A DNA stretch of 64,000 nt from Solirubrobacteraceae bacterium (GTDB lineage: Bacteria > Actinomycetota > Thermoleophilia > Solirubrobacterales > Solirubrobacteraceae). Where the stretch lies: NCBI GenBank assembly GCA_025449845.1, contig JANWIP010000029.1, positions 23,780-87,779 on the forward strand, read 5' to 3'. The notes under the pieces were generated by a model. That model was not told the origin of the DNA. It was given only the letters and a program-made list of their open reading frames with translations, and did not search any database. The translations under genes were made by a program, and so were the position numbers. Positions 1-8,125 of this stretch are shown here, one piece after another (the stretch's first letter is position 1; every line of letters begins with the position of its first letter).

Positions 1-1
1 T

Positions 2-301
2 CACGCCGCCTATGCCACGGCCCGCTGCGCCGTGGTGCCGCTGCTGCAAGGCGGAGGCACGCCGCTGAAGCTGATCGAGGCATTGGCCCACGGCCTGCCC
101 GTGATCGCCACCTCGCGCGCGGTTGCGGGCCTGCAGGTACGTGGAGATGAGCACTGTCTGCTGGCCGACGACGCAAGGAGCTTCGCCGCCGCGCTCGTGC
201 GCGTGCTGCGCGAGGGGGCGCCGGAGATGGGCCGGCGCGGACGAGAGCTGGCGGCCGAGCGCTATTCGATCGAGGCGCTCAGCGGCCTGGTGAGGGAGTG
301 A
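2..301 (+). CDS. Glycosyltransferase family 4, C-terminal fragment (cut by window edge)
   Basis: This is the tail of a GT-B fold glycosyltransferase that would transfer a sugar from a nucleotide-sugar donor during surface polysaccharide synthesis. The open frame runs in from the window edge, so the GTG used by the ORF track at base 32 is internal. Visible is the donor-binding segment 'GGTPLKLIEALAHGLPVIAT', which matches the GT4 'E-x7-E'-type signature, followed by the usual C-terminal helix region. Its last 23 bases overlap the end of the convergent GT2 gene. The N-terminal acceptor domain is outside the window, so the substrate cannot be judged. Confidence 0.8.
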   Translation, partial: HAAYATARCAVVPLLQGGGTPLKLIEALAHGLPVIATSRAVAGLQVRGDEHCLLADDARSFAAALVRVLREGAPEMGRRGRELAAERYSIEALSGLVRE

Positions 302-1502
302 GCAGCCGCCGAATCAGCTCCGCGCAGCGCTCGATGCCATCCTCGGGACGCATGCCCGGCAGCACCGGGCGCAGGGTGGAAGGCAGCAGGCGCCGAATGA
401 TCCGCGCCCGTCGGCCGAAGGCGACCACCGCGTCGAGTTCGCGCACCTGTGTCTCGAGGTCGATCGCACGCATGATCGCAAGCGGGCGAAAGCGCGTCAC
501 GGTGCACAGCGGGATGTCCCCCTCGACGGCCACCTCGTCGGTCACCAACACCACGTCCATACCCTGCGCTTGCAAGCCCTGGAGCCACTCGCGTGCCGCC
601 CGCCCCGAGCGCCCGCGCGGCGCCAGGGCAAGGATCTTGGGGTGGCCTATGCGCCGTCTGCCGAAATGCCCCGGTGTGGTGTCTTCCCCCTCCCCCTCCA
701 CCCAGGCTTCCTTGCTGAGGTCCTGCGTCACGGCGGGCTGCCTACGTGCCAGCACGAGCACCCACACGAGCGCGTCGGAGACCACGTCAAGTGAGATCTT
801 GAGCATGCCTCGCCAGCCGTCGCGCCAGCCCCCGTCAACAAGCGTGCGATAGACGAGCTTCGCCAGCGGTCGCACCACGATGCCGGTGAGGTAACCGCGG
901 GCCGAAGGCGGCGTGAGGTGGCGACTGTCCAGGCGCGCATAACTCCACATATCGCGTAGCGCTTCGCCCAGGCCGTCGGCGAGCTCGTGCTCAAGATCCC
1001 CCTCCAGCACCACCGGACGCTCGCGCGGCTGCACCCCCTCGTGCACCTCCCGTCGCTCGTCGTGGCGATAGGACGCGGGACGGAAGATCCGCGAGCGATA
1101 AGCCGGGTACTTCGCCGACGGGCCCAATAGGCGACCGAGGAAGCGATGGCGCAGCGGGCACAAGGCCAGTTCAATGCCGGGCGGCGGGGCGAGGAGCATT
1201 TCTTGGATGCTCGCCTGCAGGCGCGGGCAGAGACGCTCATCGGCATCCACCTCAACGACCCACTCACTGGTGGCGGCATCCAATGCCACGTTGCGCTGGA
1301 TCGCATAGCCGGGCCAGGGGCTCTCGATCACCACGGCTCCCGCCGCGCGAGCGATCTCCACGGTGCGGTCGCGCGAGCCGCCGTCGACAACGACGATCTC
1401 ATCGCAGAAAGCCACGCTCGCAAGCGCCGCCGGCAGATGCTCCTGCTCGTCCTGCACGATCAAGCAGGCGGTTATGCGCTCTCGGGGCACTGTGTCCTGC
1501 AC
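279..1502 (-). CDS. Glycosyltransferase family 2 with C-terminal extension (WaaE/KdtX-like)
   Basis: Predicted cytoplasmic GT-A glycosyltransferase, 407 aa. Residues ~8-110 carry the GT2 fold: 'CLIVQDEQEHLPAAL', 'EIVVVDGGSRDRT' and the DxD-type 'VEVDADERL'. This resembles the WaaE/KdtX group that decorates lipid-linked sugars. The family is usually about 250-290 aa. Here ~110 further residues (from about 290, 'KILALAPRGRSGRAAREWL') form a separate alpha/beta segment that recalls a Rossmann or half GT-B domain, which is unusual. The GTG start at 1502 lies only 2 nt after an AGGAG; a GTG four codons later is an alternative. It converges on the GT4 fragment with a 23-bp overlap. Confidence 0.8.
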   Translation of the reverse strand: MQDTVPRERITACLIVQDEQEHLPAALASVAFCDEIVVVDGGSRDRTVEIARAAGAVVIESPWPGYAIQRNVALDAATSEWVVEVDADERLCPRLQASIQEMLLAPPPGIELALCPLRHRFLGRLLGPSAKYPAYRSRIFRPASYRHDERREVHEGVQPRERPVVLEGDLEHELADGLGEALRDMWSYARLDSRHLTPPSARGYLTGIVVRPLAKLVYRTLVDGGWRDGWRGMLKISLDVVSDALVWVLVLARRQPAVTQDLSKEAWVEGEGEDTTPGHFGRRRIGHPKILALAPRGRSGRAAREWLQGLQAQGMDVVLVTDEVAVEGDIPLCTVTRFRPLAIMRAIDLETQVRELDAVVAFGRRARIIRRLLPSTLRPVLPGMRPEDGIERCAELIRRLLTPSPGR

Positions 1503-1826
1503 CTCTCCTCAACTTGGTCTGGGTTGGGGGCACGGCTGAGCGTGCAGTGGGCGAGATTGTATGGACGCCTGCCTCGTACGGACGCCAGCCTTGCCAGCGA
1601 TGGTGCACGACTGCAAGAACCACGGTTTCTGTCCGAGATGAGGACAGACAATCCATGTACGGTACAAACTACGCAGTTGACATAACAAGGCAGGCTGGTT
1701 AGCCTACGGCCGAGTTGCGGGGGAGTACGAGGTGCCGGCCCAAAACGCCGGCACGTTGATTTTGAGCTACGAACGCTTGCCTCATTTTGCTCAGGCTTGA
1801 GCGTCAGGGATGAAAGGGACTACCGA
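1503..1826. other. Intergenic region between divergent genes, with one strong hairpin
   Basis: About 320 bases separate the minus-strand GT2 gene from the plus-strand glycosidase. I see no convincing gene here; the short ORFs lack coding character. The one clear structure is the hairpin annotated at 1732-1754. The region must hold the promoters for both flanking genes, but no confident -35/-10 pair stands out. Confidence 0.5.
1732..1754 (+). terminator. Perfect 8-bp hairpin followed by a short T-rich run (terminator or leader element)
   Basis: GTGCCGGC, a 7-nt loop, then GCCGGCAC, followed by 'gttgatttt'. It sits 70-95 bases upstream of the glycosidase ATG, within the probable leader. It could be an intrinsic terminator or attenuator, or part of a longer structured leader. 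No known riboswitch consensus was recognised around it. Confidence 0.4.
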
Positions 1827-3974
1827 ATGAAAACAACGCCATCAGGCAGGCGCGATAGAACTTATGCCATGAGCTCGGTCTCCAGTGGGCAGCGCATGCG
1901 CTCATTGCATCGCCTGCGCTTGCGCTCCACGCTCGCTGTACTGCTGGTGGCTGGTCTCTTCGTCGGCCTGCTCTCCTGCGCGGGTGTCGCTTCCGCGGAT
2001 CCCGCGACCGAAGCCGCCAATGCTGCCGAAGCCGCGTTGCTGTCCAGCGGCGTGGATGCCCCGGCGCTCACGGTCTCGGGGGGAACAGTCCAGTGGACTC
2101 CCGTCGCGCTTGAGAGCTCCTACAGCGTGGCCATCTCAAACGCCGAACGTGGCGCGACCAACCGCGTAACGCGGTACCTGACAATCGAACGAGCGCCGGG
2201 TGGGACCCAGTCCTACACACCCAAGCTGGAACCAGGAGAAACGGTGTATGTAGGCGTGAGTGCGGACGGGGGCGCGACATGGTCTGAAGAAGAGGCCACC
2301 GTCAGCGCACCGGTCTCAGAACCTACGGCCCCCACGCTGAGTGTCCACGGCGGCACCGTCCAGTGGAAATCGCTGGGGCCTGAGAGCTCCTATGGGGTCG
2401 CCATCTCCAACGATGTGCGCGGCGCCAGCGACAGGGTCACGCACTATCTGACGCTCCCGCGCCAGAGCGGCGAAGCCCAGTCCTACACACCCAAGCTGGA
2501 AGCTGGAGAAACGCTGTATGTAGGGGTCACGGCCGACAGCGGTGAAACATGGTCGCCGGCAGAGGTCACCGTTTCCGCACCCGCCTCAGAACCGGAACCG
2601 GAACCAGAGCCCCAGCCGGAACCCGAACCGGCTCCCGAACTTGAACCGGAACCAGAACCGGCGCCCGAACCCAAAGAACCCGAAGCGCCCACACCAATCC
2701 CGTCGGCACCGGTGCTGAGCGTGCACGGCACCACGCTCACCTGGAAAGCGATTCCCGGGGTGAGCGGCTATACGCTCGCCACCATCCGCAATGCCACCAC
2801 GACACGCAATACGACCTATCGGGCAATAGGCGCCGCCAACTTCGTCACGCCGCCTGCCGTGCCCGGCCAGACGATCAGCTATGGGCTTGCCGCTCGCACT
2901 CCGGTTGGGGGCCCCTGGGCGCAGGAGGTGTCGATCACCTACCCGCCGCCGACCAAGCCCCCGCCCAGCGAACCGCCTCCTTCCGAACCGCCCCCCTCAC
3001 CCACGTTTGGGCTGCCGTTCGTGAAGGGCGTCGATGCCAACCTGCAAGGCTGGGGTATCAACAACCTCCCCCAGATCGCCGCGGAGATGAACTCCCTCGG
3101 CGTGAACTGGGAGCGCGAGGACCTGTCCTGGGGGAGCATCGAGCCCCAGAAGGGTGTCTTCAACTGGTCGGGCTTTGACAGGACCGTTGCGGCCGCCAAG
3201 GAACGTGGCATCACGATCCTGCCGATCGTCGGCTACGCCCCATCCTGGACCGGCCCGACAAACTCCGCGGCCTACGCCGAATTCGTCGCGGCAGCCGTCG
3301 CCCGTTACGGCCCCGGCACCTCAGCGAACCTGCAGTGGTGGGAGCTATGGAACGAGCCCTACTTCGCCTACGCCTGGTCCGGGCATACCCCCGAACCAGA
3401 GGCCTACGGACGGGACGCGCTGGCAGCGGCTCAGGCAGCCAAGGCTGTTGCGCCATCGGTCAAGCTGCTCGTCGCCGCGGATTACCAGGAGTCGTCCCAG
3501 ACCGGCGGCTCGAGCTCGGAACAGAAGACCTGGGTCAACGATATGTTCGCGGCCGCGCCGACGCTGGGCAAGTGGATCGACGGCGTATCGGTGCACCCTT
3601 ACGGCGGCGATCCCGCGCTGTCGCTCAAGGAAGCCGGCGGATACCTTGACACCAGTGGCAAATGGGGCTTTCAGCGGATCGACACGGTCCGCGGCAAGTT
3701 CCTCGCGCACGGCGTGAACGTGCCCTTCTGGATCACCGAGGAGGGTTGGTCTACGTGGGATATGAGCGAAGAAACGGTCGCGCGGAACTACGCCGACCTG
3801 TTCCCCCAGATCAAAGCCCGCCCCTGGATCAGGGCACTCTTCCCATTTGGTCTGCGCGAAGGCACCGCGCACCCCACCAATGACCAGGCCGCCTTTGGCC
3901 TGCTGAAGTTCGGCACCTGGCAGCCCAAGGCCTCCTGGACCTTCATCCAGGAAGGCTTCAAGACGCTCAACTGA
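1827..3974 (+). CDS. Secreted GH-A clan glycoside hydrolase with FN3-like repeats
   Basis: Exported glycosidase, probably acting on a surface or exopolysaccharide. The ATG at 1827 is preferred over the upstream TTG because 'gaaaggga' lies just ahead of it; an ATG at 1869 is also possible. The N-terminus has an Arg-rich stretch and a hydrophobic core ending 'GVASADP', a signal peptide. Two near-identical beta-sandwich repeats, a Pro/Glu-rich linker and a third sandwich domain follow. The C-terminal ~320 residues form a TIM barrel resembling GH5/GH39 members: acid/base Glu in 'WNEP' (about residue 510) and nucleophile Glu in 'FWITEEGW' (about residue 638). The next gene is a close paralogue. 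GH family and substrate are uncertain. Confidence 0.85.
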   Translation: MKTTPSGRRDRTYAMSSVSSGQRMRSLHRLRLRSTLAVLLVAGLFVGLLSCAGVASADPATEAANAAEAALLSSGVDAPALTVSGGTVQWTPVALESSYSVAISNAERGATNRVTRYLTIERAPGGTQSYTPKLEPGETVYVGVSADGGATWSEEEATVSAPVSEPTAPTLSVHGGTVQWKSLGPESSYGVAISNDVRGASDRVTHYLTLPRQSGEAQSYTPKLEAGETLYVGVTADSGETWSPAEVTVSAPASEPEPEPEPQPEPEPAPELEPEPEPAPEPKEPEAPTPIPSAPVLSVHGTTLTWKAIPGVSGYTLATIRNATTTRNTTYRAIGAANFVTPPAVPGQTISYGLAARTPVGGPWAQEVSITYPPPTKPPPSEPPPSEPPPSPTFGLPFVKGVDANLQGWGINNLPQIAAEMNSLGVNWEREDLSWGSIEPQKGVFNWSGFDRTVAAAKERGITILPIVGYAPSWTGPTNSAAYAEFVAAAVARYGPGTSANLQWWELWNEPYFAYAWSGHTPEPEAYGRDALAAAQAAKAVAPSVKLLVAADYQESSQTGGSSSEQKTWVNDMFAAAPTLGKWIDGVSVHPYGGDPALSLKEAGGYLDTSGKWGFQRIDTVRGKFLAHGVNVPFWITEEGWSTWDMSEETVARNYADLFPQIKARPWIRALFPFGLREGTAHPTNDQAAFGLLKFGTWQPKASWTFIQEGFKTLN

Positions 3975-3990
3975 GCAGCAGCTTGATCGA

Positions 3991-4024
3991 TTACCGCATG
4001 CGGCGGGGACGCCGCGTGCGGTAA
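3991..4024 (+). terminator. Long hairpin terminator after the first glycosidase
   Basis: A 15-bp stem, TTACCGCATGCGGCG / CGCCGCGTGCGGTAA, with one G-U pair and a GGGA loop, begins 17 bases after the stop codon. Flanking GAGCAGC/GCTGCTC could extend it. There is no U-run, which is common in high-GC bacteria. Confidence 0.65.
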
Positions 4025-4367
4025 CGCTGCTCATCCGTCCAGGAGCTTTGCCTAGCGGCGTCCACGCCCGCCTGGACACAACAGCAGCCCCATATCGCCA
4101 ATACCGGCGGGGGTTTTCCGCTGCTCGGGGGTGGCTTGCGCGGCTGAGTCGGGCGGCTGAGCAGACGAAACGCCCAGTTAGCCACGCAGACGCTCAAGGA
4201 TGCCTGATCCTCGCCGAAAGATTCCCTGCAGGCCTCAAGAAAGCGGCGCTTTAGCCCCCCCTTTCCGGATTGCCCCGGAAATGCGCCAGACAAATCCCGA
4301 TAAAGGCACCCCCGTCGCGAGGCGGGCTCGCACAGCCAGGGGTCTCTCTGAGACAGCCCAGCCTCCG

Positions 4368-4373
4368 AAGGAG
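4368..4373 (+). promoter_or_regulatory. Shine-Dalgarno AAGGAG for the second glycosidase
   Basis: AAGGAG five bases before the ATG at 4379 fixes that start codon. Confidence 0.75.
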
Positions 4374-4378
4374 AAGCA

Positions 4379-6655
4379 ATGCTCACAGCGCTGTTGCATC
4401 GCCGATGGCCGTCCAGCAGGTTCCTGGCATCGCTCTTCCTGACCAGTCTGGCTCTCCTGACAGCTGGCACTGCGGCAGCGCGGCCCACCTACTCCTCCCA
4501 AACTTCGGCCACATCGAGCGCGCTGGATGCGGCAGCCGCGGCGAATATCCACGCCGACCGCGCACTGGTGGCCGGAGCAAGGGCTTTGCGCGCCTGCCAA
4601 GTCAAGCACCGCCGGCGCTGCAATGCCGCACAGAAGGCCCTCCAGCGCGCCGGACGTCGCCTGGCCAATGGTGAGAGCCGCCTCTCGCGACTGGCGCGCG
4701 GCAGCAGCCGGGCGATCAGTGCATCCAGCGCGACACAGGCACCCCAAATCACCATATCCGGTCAGACGGTGAGCTGGAACAGGCCCGGCAGGGCGCACCA
4801 GTTCGTATTCGTGCGCAAGGTCCAAGGGGAGGCTGCCCAGTACTCGGTCATCAACGGCATCTCGACCACGCCGCCGCCCGTGCCCGGCTTCAGCGTCCGC
4901 TACAGCGTGCGCACCAACGTCAGAGGCTCGGTGTGGGCGCACGAGAAGTCGATCTCCTATCCGGCGCCCGCGACCCTGGGCACGCCGCCGAGCGAACCCC
5001 CAGCAGGCGAACTACCCGCAAGCGAAACGCCCGCGAGCACCCCACCACCCACAAGCACCCCCCCCACAAGCCCGCCCACAAGCACCCCGCCGAGCGACCC
5101 CCAGACGGCGCCGATCATCACGGTCTCCGGGCAGACCTTGACCTGGGTGCAGATCGCCAACGTCAACACCTACGTGTTGGTGAGCAAGGTTGCGGGCCAG
5201 GCGGATCAGTACACAACGGTGAGTGGTAACTCGATCACCCCACCGGCGGTGGCAGGCGCGACGGTCAGCTACAGCGTGCGCACCGCCGTCGAAGGCAGTG
5301 CCTGGGCACCCGAAGTGTCGATCGTCTACCCGCGGAGCGCCCCCGCCACGCCAGTGTTGAGCGTGCACGGGGATACGGTCTCCTGGACGGCGATTCCGGG
5401 GATCACGGCCTACAAGTTGGCCACCGTGCGAAACCCCGGTACCAACCGCGCAACGAGCTACCAACAGGTCACTGGCACCAGCTTCACTCCCCCGGCGGTA
5501 CCCGGTCAGACCGTCAACTACGGGCTGGCCGCCAGCGCTCCCACCAAGGGCGCCTGGGCGCATGAGGTGTCGATCACCTACGCCGCGCAGACTCCCGCGC
5601 CCAGCGAACCGCCGAGCACGCCCCCACCGCCAAGCAACCCTGAACCGCCGAGCAGCCCCGAACCGCCCAGCGGCTCCTCGGAAACTTTCGGCTTGCCGTT
5701 TGCGAAGGGCGTCGATGCGAATCTCGAGGGATGGGGTACCAATAACCTCCCGGAAATCGCCTCGGAGATGAGCTCGCTCGGCGTGAACTGGGAGCGCGAG
5801 GACCTGTCCTGGGGGAGCATCGAGCCCCAGAAGGGCGTCTTTGACTGGTCGCGCTTCGACAAGACCGTGACGGCCGCCAAGGAACATGGCATCACGATCC
5901 TGCCGATCGTCGGCTACGCACCATCCTGGACCAGCCCAACCGACAGCGCTGCCTACGCCGAATTCGTCGCGGCGGCGGTCGCGCGGTATGGGCCGGGCAC
6001 GACGGACAACCTGCAGTGGTGGGAGCTGTGGAACGAGCCCTACTTCGCCTACGCCTGGTCCGGGCATATGCCCGAACCGGAGGCCTACGCCAAGGACGTG
6101 CTCGCGGCCGCCGAAGCGGCCAAGGCGCTCGCCCCGTCGGTCAAGCTGCTGGTCGCGGCCGACTACCAGGAGTCAGCCCAGACCGGCGGCTCCAGCAAGG
6201 AACAGAAGACCTGGGTCGATGACATGTTCACGGCCGCCCCGACGCTCGGCAGGTGGATCGACGGCGTATCGGTGCACCCCTACGGCGGCGACCCCGCGCT
6301 GCCGCTGAAGCAAAAGGGCGGATACCTCGATACGAGCGGCAAGTGGGGCTTTCAGCGGATCGACACGATCCGCGAAAAGTTCCTTGCGCACGGCGTCAAC
6401 GTGCCCTTCTGGATCACCGAGGAGGGCTGGTCGACCTGGAACATGAGCGAAGAAACGGTCGCGCACAACTACGCCGACCTCTTCCCCCAGATCAAAGCGC
6501 GCCCCTGGATCAGGGCCCTGTTCCCCTTTGGCCTGCGCGAAGGCACCGCGCACCCCACCAACGACCAGGCCGCCTACGGGCTGCTGAAGTACGGCACCTG
6601 GCAGCCCAAGGCATCTTGGACAATCATGCAAGAAGGGTTTAAGACGCTCAGCTGA
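4379..6655 (+). CDS. Secreted GH-A clan glycoside hydrolase, paralogue of the preceding gene
   Basis: 758 aa exported glycosidase. It has a signal peptide ('FLASLFLTSLALLTAGTAAA'), then a short basic, Cys-containing helical segment ('RALRACQVKHRRRCNAAQ'). Three FN3-like domains follow, separated by Pro/Ser/Thr-rich linkers. The catalytic barrel is almost identical to that of the upstream gene, including long runs such as 'VNWEREDLSWGSIEPQKGVF'. The acid/base is Glu ~553 in 'WNEP' and the nucleophile Glu ~681 in 'WITEEGW'. The N-terminal architecture differs clearly from the neighbour. This implies duplication of the catalytic module with separate evolution or exchange of the binding part. Probable role: trimming or releasing the polysaccharide made by this locus. 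Confidence 0.87.
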   Translation: MLTALLHRRWPSSRFLASLFLTSLALLTAGTAAARPTYSSQTSATSSALDAAAAANIHADRALVAGARALRACQVKHRRRCNAAQKALQRAGRRLANGESRLSRLARGSSRAISASSATQAPQITISGQTVSWNRPGRAHQFVFVRKVQGEAAQYSVINGISTTPPPVPGFSVRYSVRTNVRGSVWAHEKSISYPAPATLGTPPSEPPAGELPASETPASTPPPTSTPPTSPPTSTPPSDPQTAPIITVSGQTLTWVQIANVNTYVLVSKVAGQADQYTTVSGNSITPPAVAGATVSYSVRTAVEGSAWAPEVSIVYPRSAPATPVLSVHGDTVSWTAIPGITAYKLATVRNPGTNRATSYQQVTGTSFTPPAVPGQTVNYGLAASAPTKGAWAHEVSITYAAQTPAPSEPPSTPPPPSNPEPPSSPEPPSGSSETFGLPFAKGVDANLEGWGTNNLPEIASEMSSLGVNWEREDLSWGSIEPQKGVFDWSRFDKTVTAAKEHGITILPIVGYAPSWTSPTDSAAYAEFVAAAVARYGPGTTDNLQWWELWNEPYFAYAWSGHMPEPEAYAKDVLAAAEAAKALAPSVKLLVAADYQESAQTGGSSKEQKTWVDDMFTAAPTLGRWIDGVSVHPYGGDPALPLKQKGGYLDTSGKWGFQRIDTIREKFLAHGVNVPFWITEEGWSTWNMSEETVAHNYADLFPQIKARPWIRALFPFGLREGTAHPTNDQAAYGLLKYGTWQPKASWTIMQEGFKTLS

Positions 6656-6692
6656 AAAAATGCTGATGCATGAGAAGAGCAACAGCCGCCGC

Positions 6693-6698
6693 TAGCAT
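6693..6698 (+). promoter_or_regulatory. Candidate -10 box TAGCAT for a leaderless transcript
   Basis: TAGCAT (TAnnnT) ends six bases before the GTG at 6705, and no Shine-Dalgarno is present. The expected transcription start falls on the start codon. Confidence 0.35.
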
Positions 6699-6704
6699 CC
6701 TGGG

Positions 6705-8078
6705 GTGTCGATGAACGCAACGCGCCGCTGGGCCGTCCTCGCCACGGGAGCGATCCTGCTGGGACTCGCCGGCGGGGCGCTGGCCGACAAGCGCCCGAGC
6801 ACGATGATCGTGCTTTGCCTCATCACCGCCGCGGTCCTCGCTTTGGCGATGCTCGGCGATCGAGCCTTTCCCTGGGCGATCGTGATGGTGGCGGTGATTC
6901 CCTGGTTCCCGTTCACCGAGCACTCCGAAGCGCCGAGTGGGATCAATCAGAAGGCGATCTGCACAGCGGTCGCCGTCGCGCCGCTGCTGCCGTGGCTGTG
7001 GTCGCTGGCTGTTGGGGGCCGACGTACGCGACCCAGCCCGCGCGCCCTGCTGATGGGTCTGGTGTTTGCCGGCCTGACGCTGCTGATCTTCCAGACACTC
7101 GGAGGTGTCTCCAAGATGATCGACACCCAGGTCGTCGGCTTTCTGTTCATCGGCGTATCCTTTCTCTGCGCGCGTCGCTTCGTGGACCTGCGCGGCTGGC
7201 CAGAGGCCGGCTTCGCCGGCCTCTGCATCCTGCTGCTGCTGGGAGTGGATGCGGCGGTCACCTCGCCCGGAGCGCGGGTCGGATATTTCTCCGGGTACCC
7301 AATAACCTACGGCGCGCTAGTCGTGGGCCTGCTGCCGGTTGGCCTGTTGTATGCCTACGGCCGCTCGCGGCTCTTGGCAGGTGTCATCGCCGCGACCACC
7401 GGGGTCCTGCTGGTGCTCAGCGAATCGCGCAGCGCATGGGTCGCCGCGGTCGTGATGCTGCTCGTGCTCGTCGCACTGCTGGCGCGGCGCGGAAACCTAC
7501 GTGCACTGTCGCTGATCGGAGCCACGGCGTTGCTCGTCGTGACCCTCATCATCGGCACCGGCTCGCTGCACAAAGTCGTCGAACAGCGACTCAGCGCCAA
7601 AAACACCAACAGCATCTCGGTCACGCACCGCGCTTGGAGCTACAACTACGCGACCACCCAGATCGGCAAGAACCCACTGTTCGGCGCCGGAGCTCCGGGC
7701 TTCGCGGCCATACAAGCGGCGAATCTCACAAGCATCGGGGCGATCGACAATGGCTATCTGTCGGTCACCGTGGACATGGGTCTGATCGGTCTCATGGTCG
7801 CGTTCATCCCGATCATGGTCGCACTGGCCTTCCTGTTGCGCTGCCTGCGTCTCGGCGCGGCTCCCCCGCTGGAGGTCGCGCTCGCGCTGGGAATCGTGGG
7901 CATTGCCGTCGTCACTGCCTTCTATGACAGCTTCTACTGGGCGCAGCTGGACCTGCTGATGGGCGCCATGGGAGGTGTGCTGTCGGTGCGGATCTACGAG
8001 ATCGTGCCTGCCAGGGCGGCTCGAAGGGAAGAAGCCGTCGAACGCGAGCCCGCACTCGGGCTGCTCACGGCTCAGTAG
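6705..8078 (+). CDS. O-antigen polymerase/ligase-type membrane protein (Wzy/WaaL superfamily)
   Basis: Polytopic membrane protein, 457 aa, with about 10-12 hydrophobic segments. The O-antigen ligase superfamily signature region is recognisable: a serine/arginine turn 'SESRSAWVAAVVML', a large extracellular loop, then 'FGAGAPGFAAIQ' and 'DNGYLSVTVDMGLIGLMVAF'. Such proteins polymerise repeat units or ligate finished glycans on the outer face of the membrane. A second, larger member is encoded at 43760-45916, so one may be polymerase and the other ligase; sequence alone cannot decide. GTG 6705 fits a leaderless start; ATG 6711 is the alternative. Confidence 0.85.
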   Translation: MSMNATRRWAVLATGAILLGLAGGALADKRPSTMIVLCLITAAVLALAMLGDRAFPWAIVMVAVIPWFPFTEHSEAPSGINQKAICTAVAVAPLLPWLWSLAVGGRRTRPSPRALLMGLVFAGLTLLIFQTLGGVSKMIDTQVVGFLFIGVSFLCARRFVDLRGWPEAGFAGLCILLLLGVDAAVTSPGARVGYFSGYPITYGALVVGLLPVGLLYAYGRSRLLAGVIAATTGVLLVLSESRSAWVAAVVMLLVLVALLARRGNLRALSLIGATALLVVTLIIGTGSLHKVVEQRLSAKNTNSISVTHRAWSYNYATTQIGKNPLFGAGAPGFAAIQAANLTSIGAIDNGYLSVTVDMGLIGLMVAFIPIMVALAFLLRCLRLGAAPPLEVALALGIVGIAVVTAFYDSFYWAQLDLLMGAMGGVLSVRIYEIVPARAARREEAVEREPALGLLTAQ

Positions 8079-8085
8079 GCACCGC

Positions 8086-8121
8086 GCGCGGCTGCGCAAA
8101 GAAGCGCGGCTGCGCAGAGAA
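8086..8121. repeat. 18-bp tandem duplication in the convergent gap
   Basis: Two adjacent copies of GCGCGGCTGCGCAAAGAA / GCGCGGCTGCGCAGAGAA lie between two convergent genes. Each copy contains a small GCGC...GCGC inverted repeat, so the pair may serve as a bidirectional terminator. Confidence 0.5.
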
Positions 8122-8125
8122 GGGC

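Larger units (their letters stand above)
3975..4378. other. Intergenic region between the two glycosidase genes
   Basis: About 400 bases. After the terminator-like hairpin at 3991-4024 there is a second possible stem, GTCCAGG near 4037 with CCTGGAC near 4070. The remainder is GC-rich without a credible gene and must contain the promoter of the second glycosidase. The 3' end carries the AAGGAG ribosome-binding site. A structured leader RNA is possible, but no class was identified. Confidence 0.5.

Noticed and set aside
1680-1800. Riboswitch (c-di-AMP or c-di-GMP type) upstream of the first glycosidase
   Set aside because: Some short matches were considered, but conserved cores of these classes could not be found; only a simple hairpin is supported.
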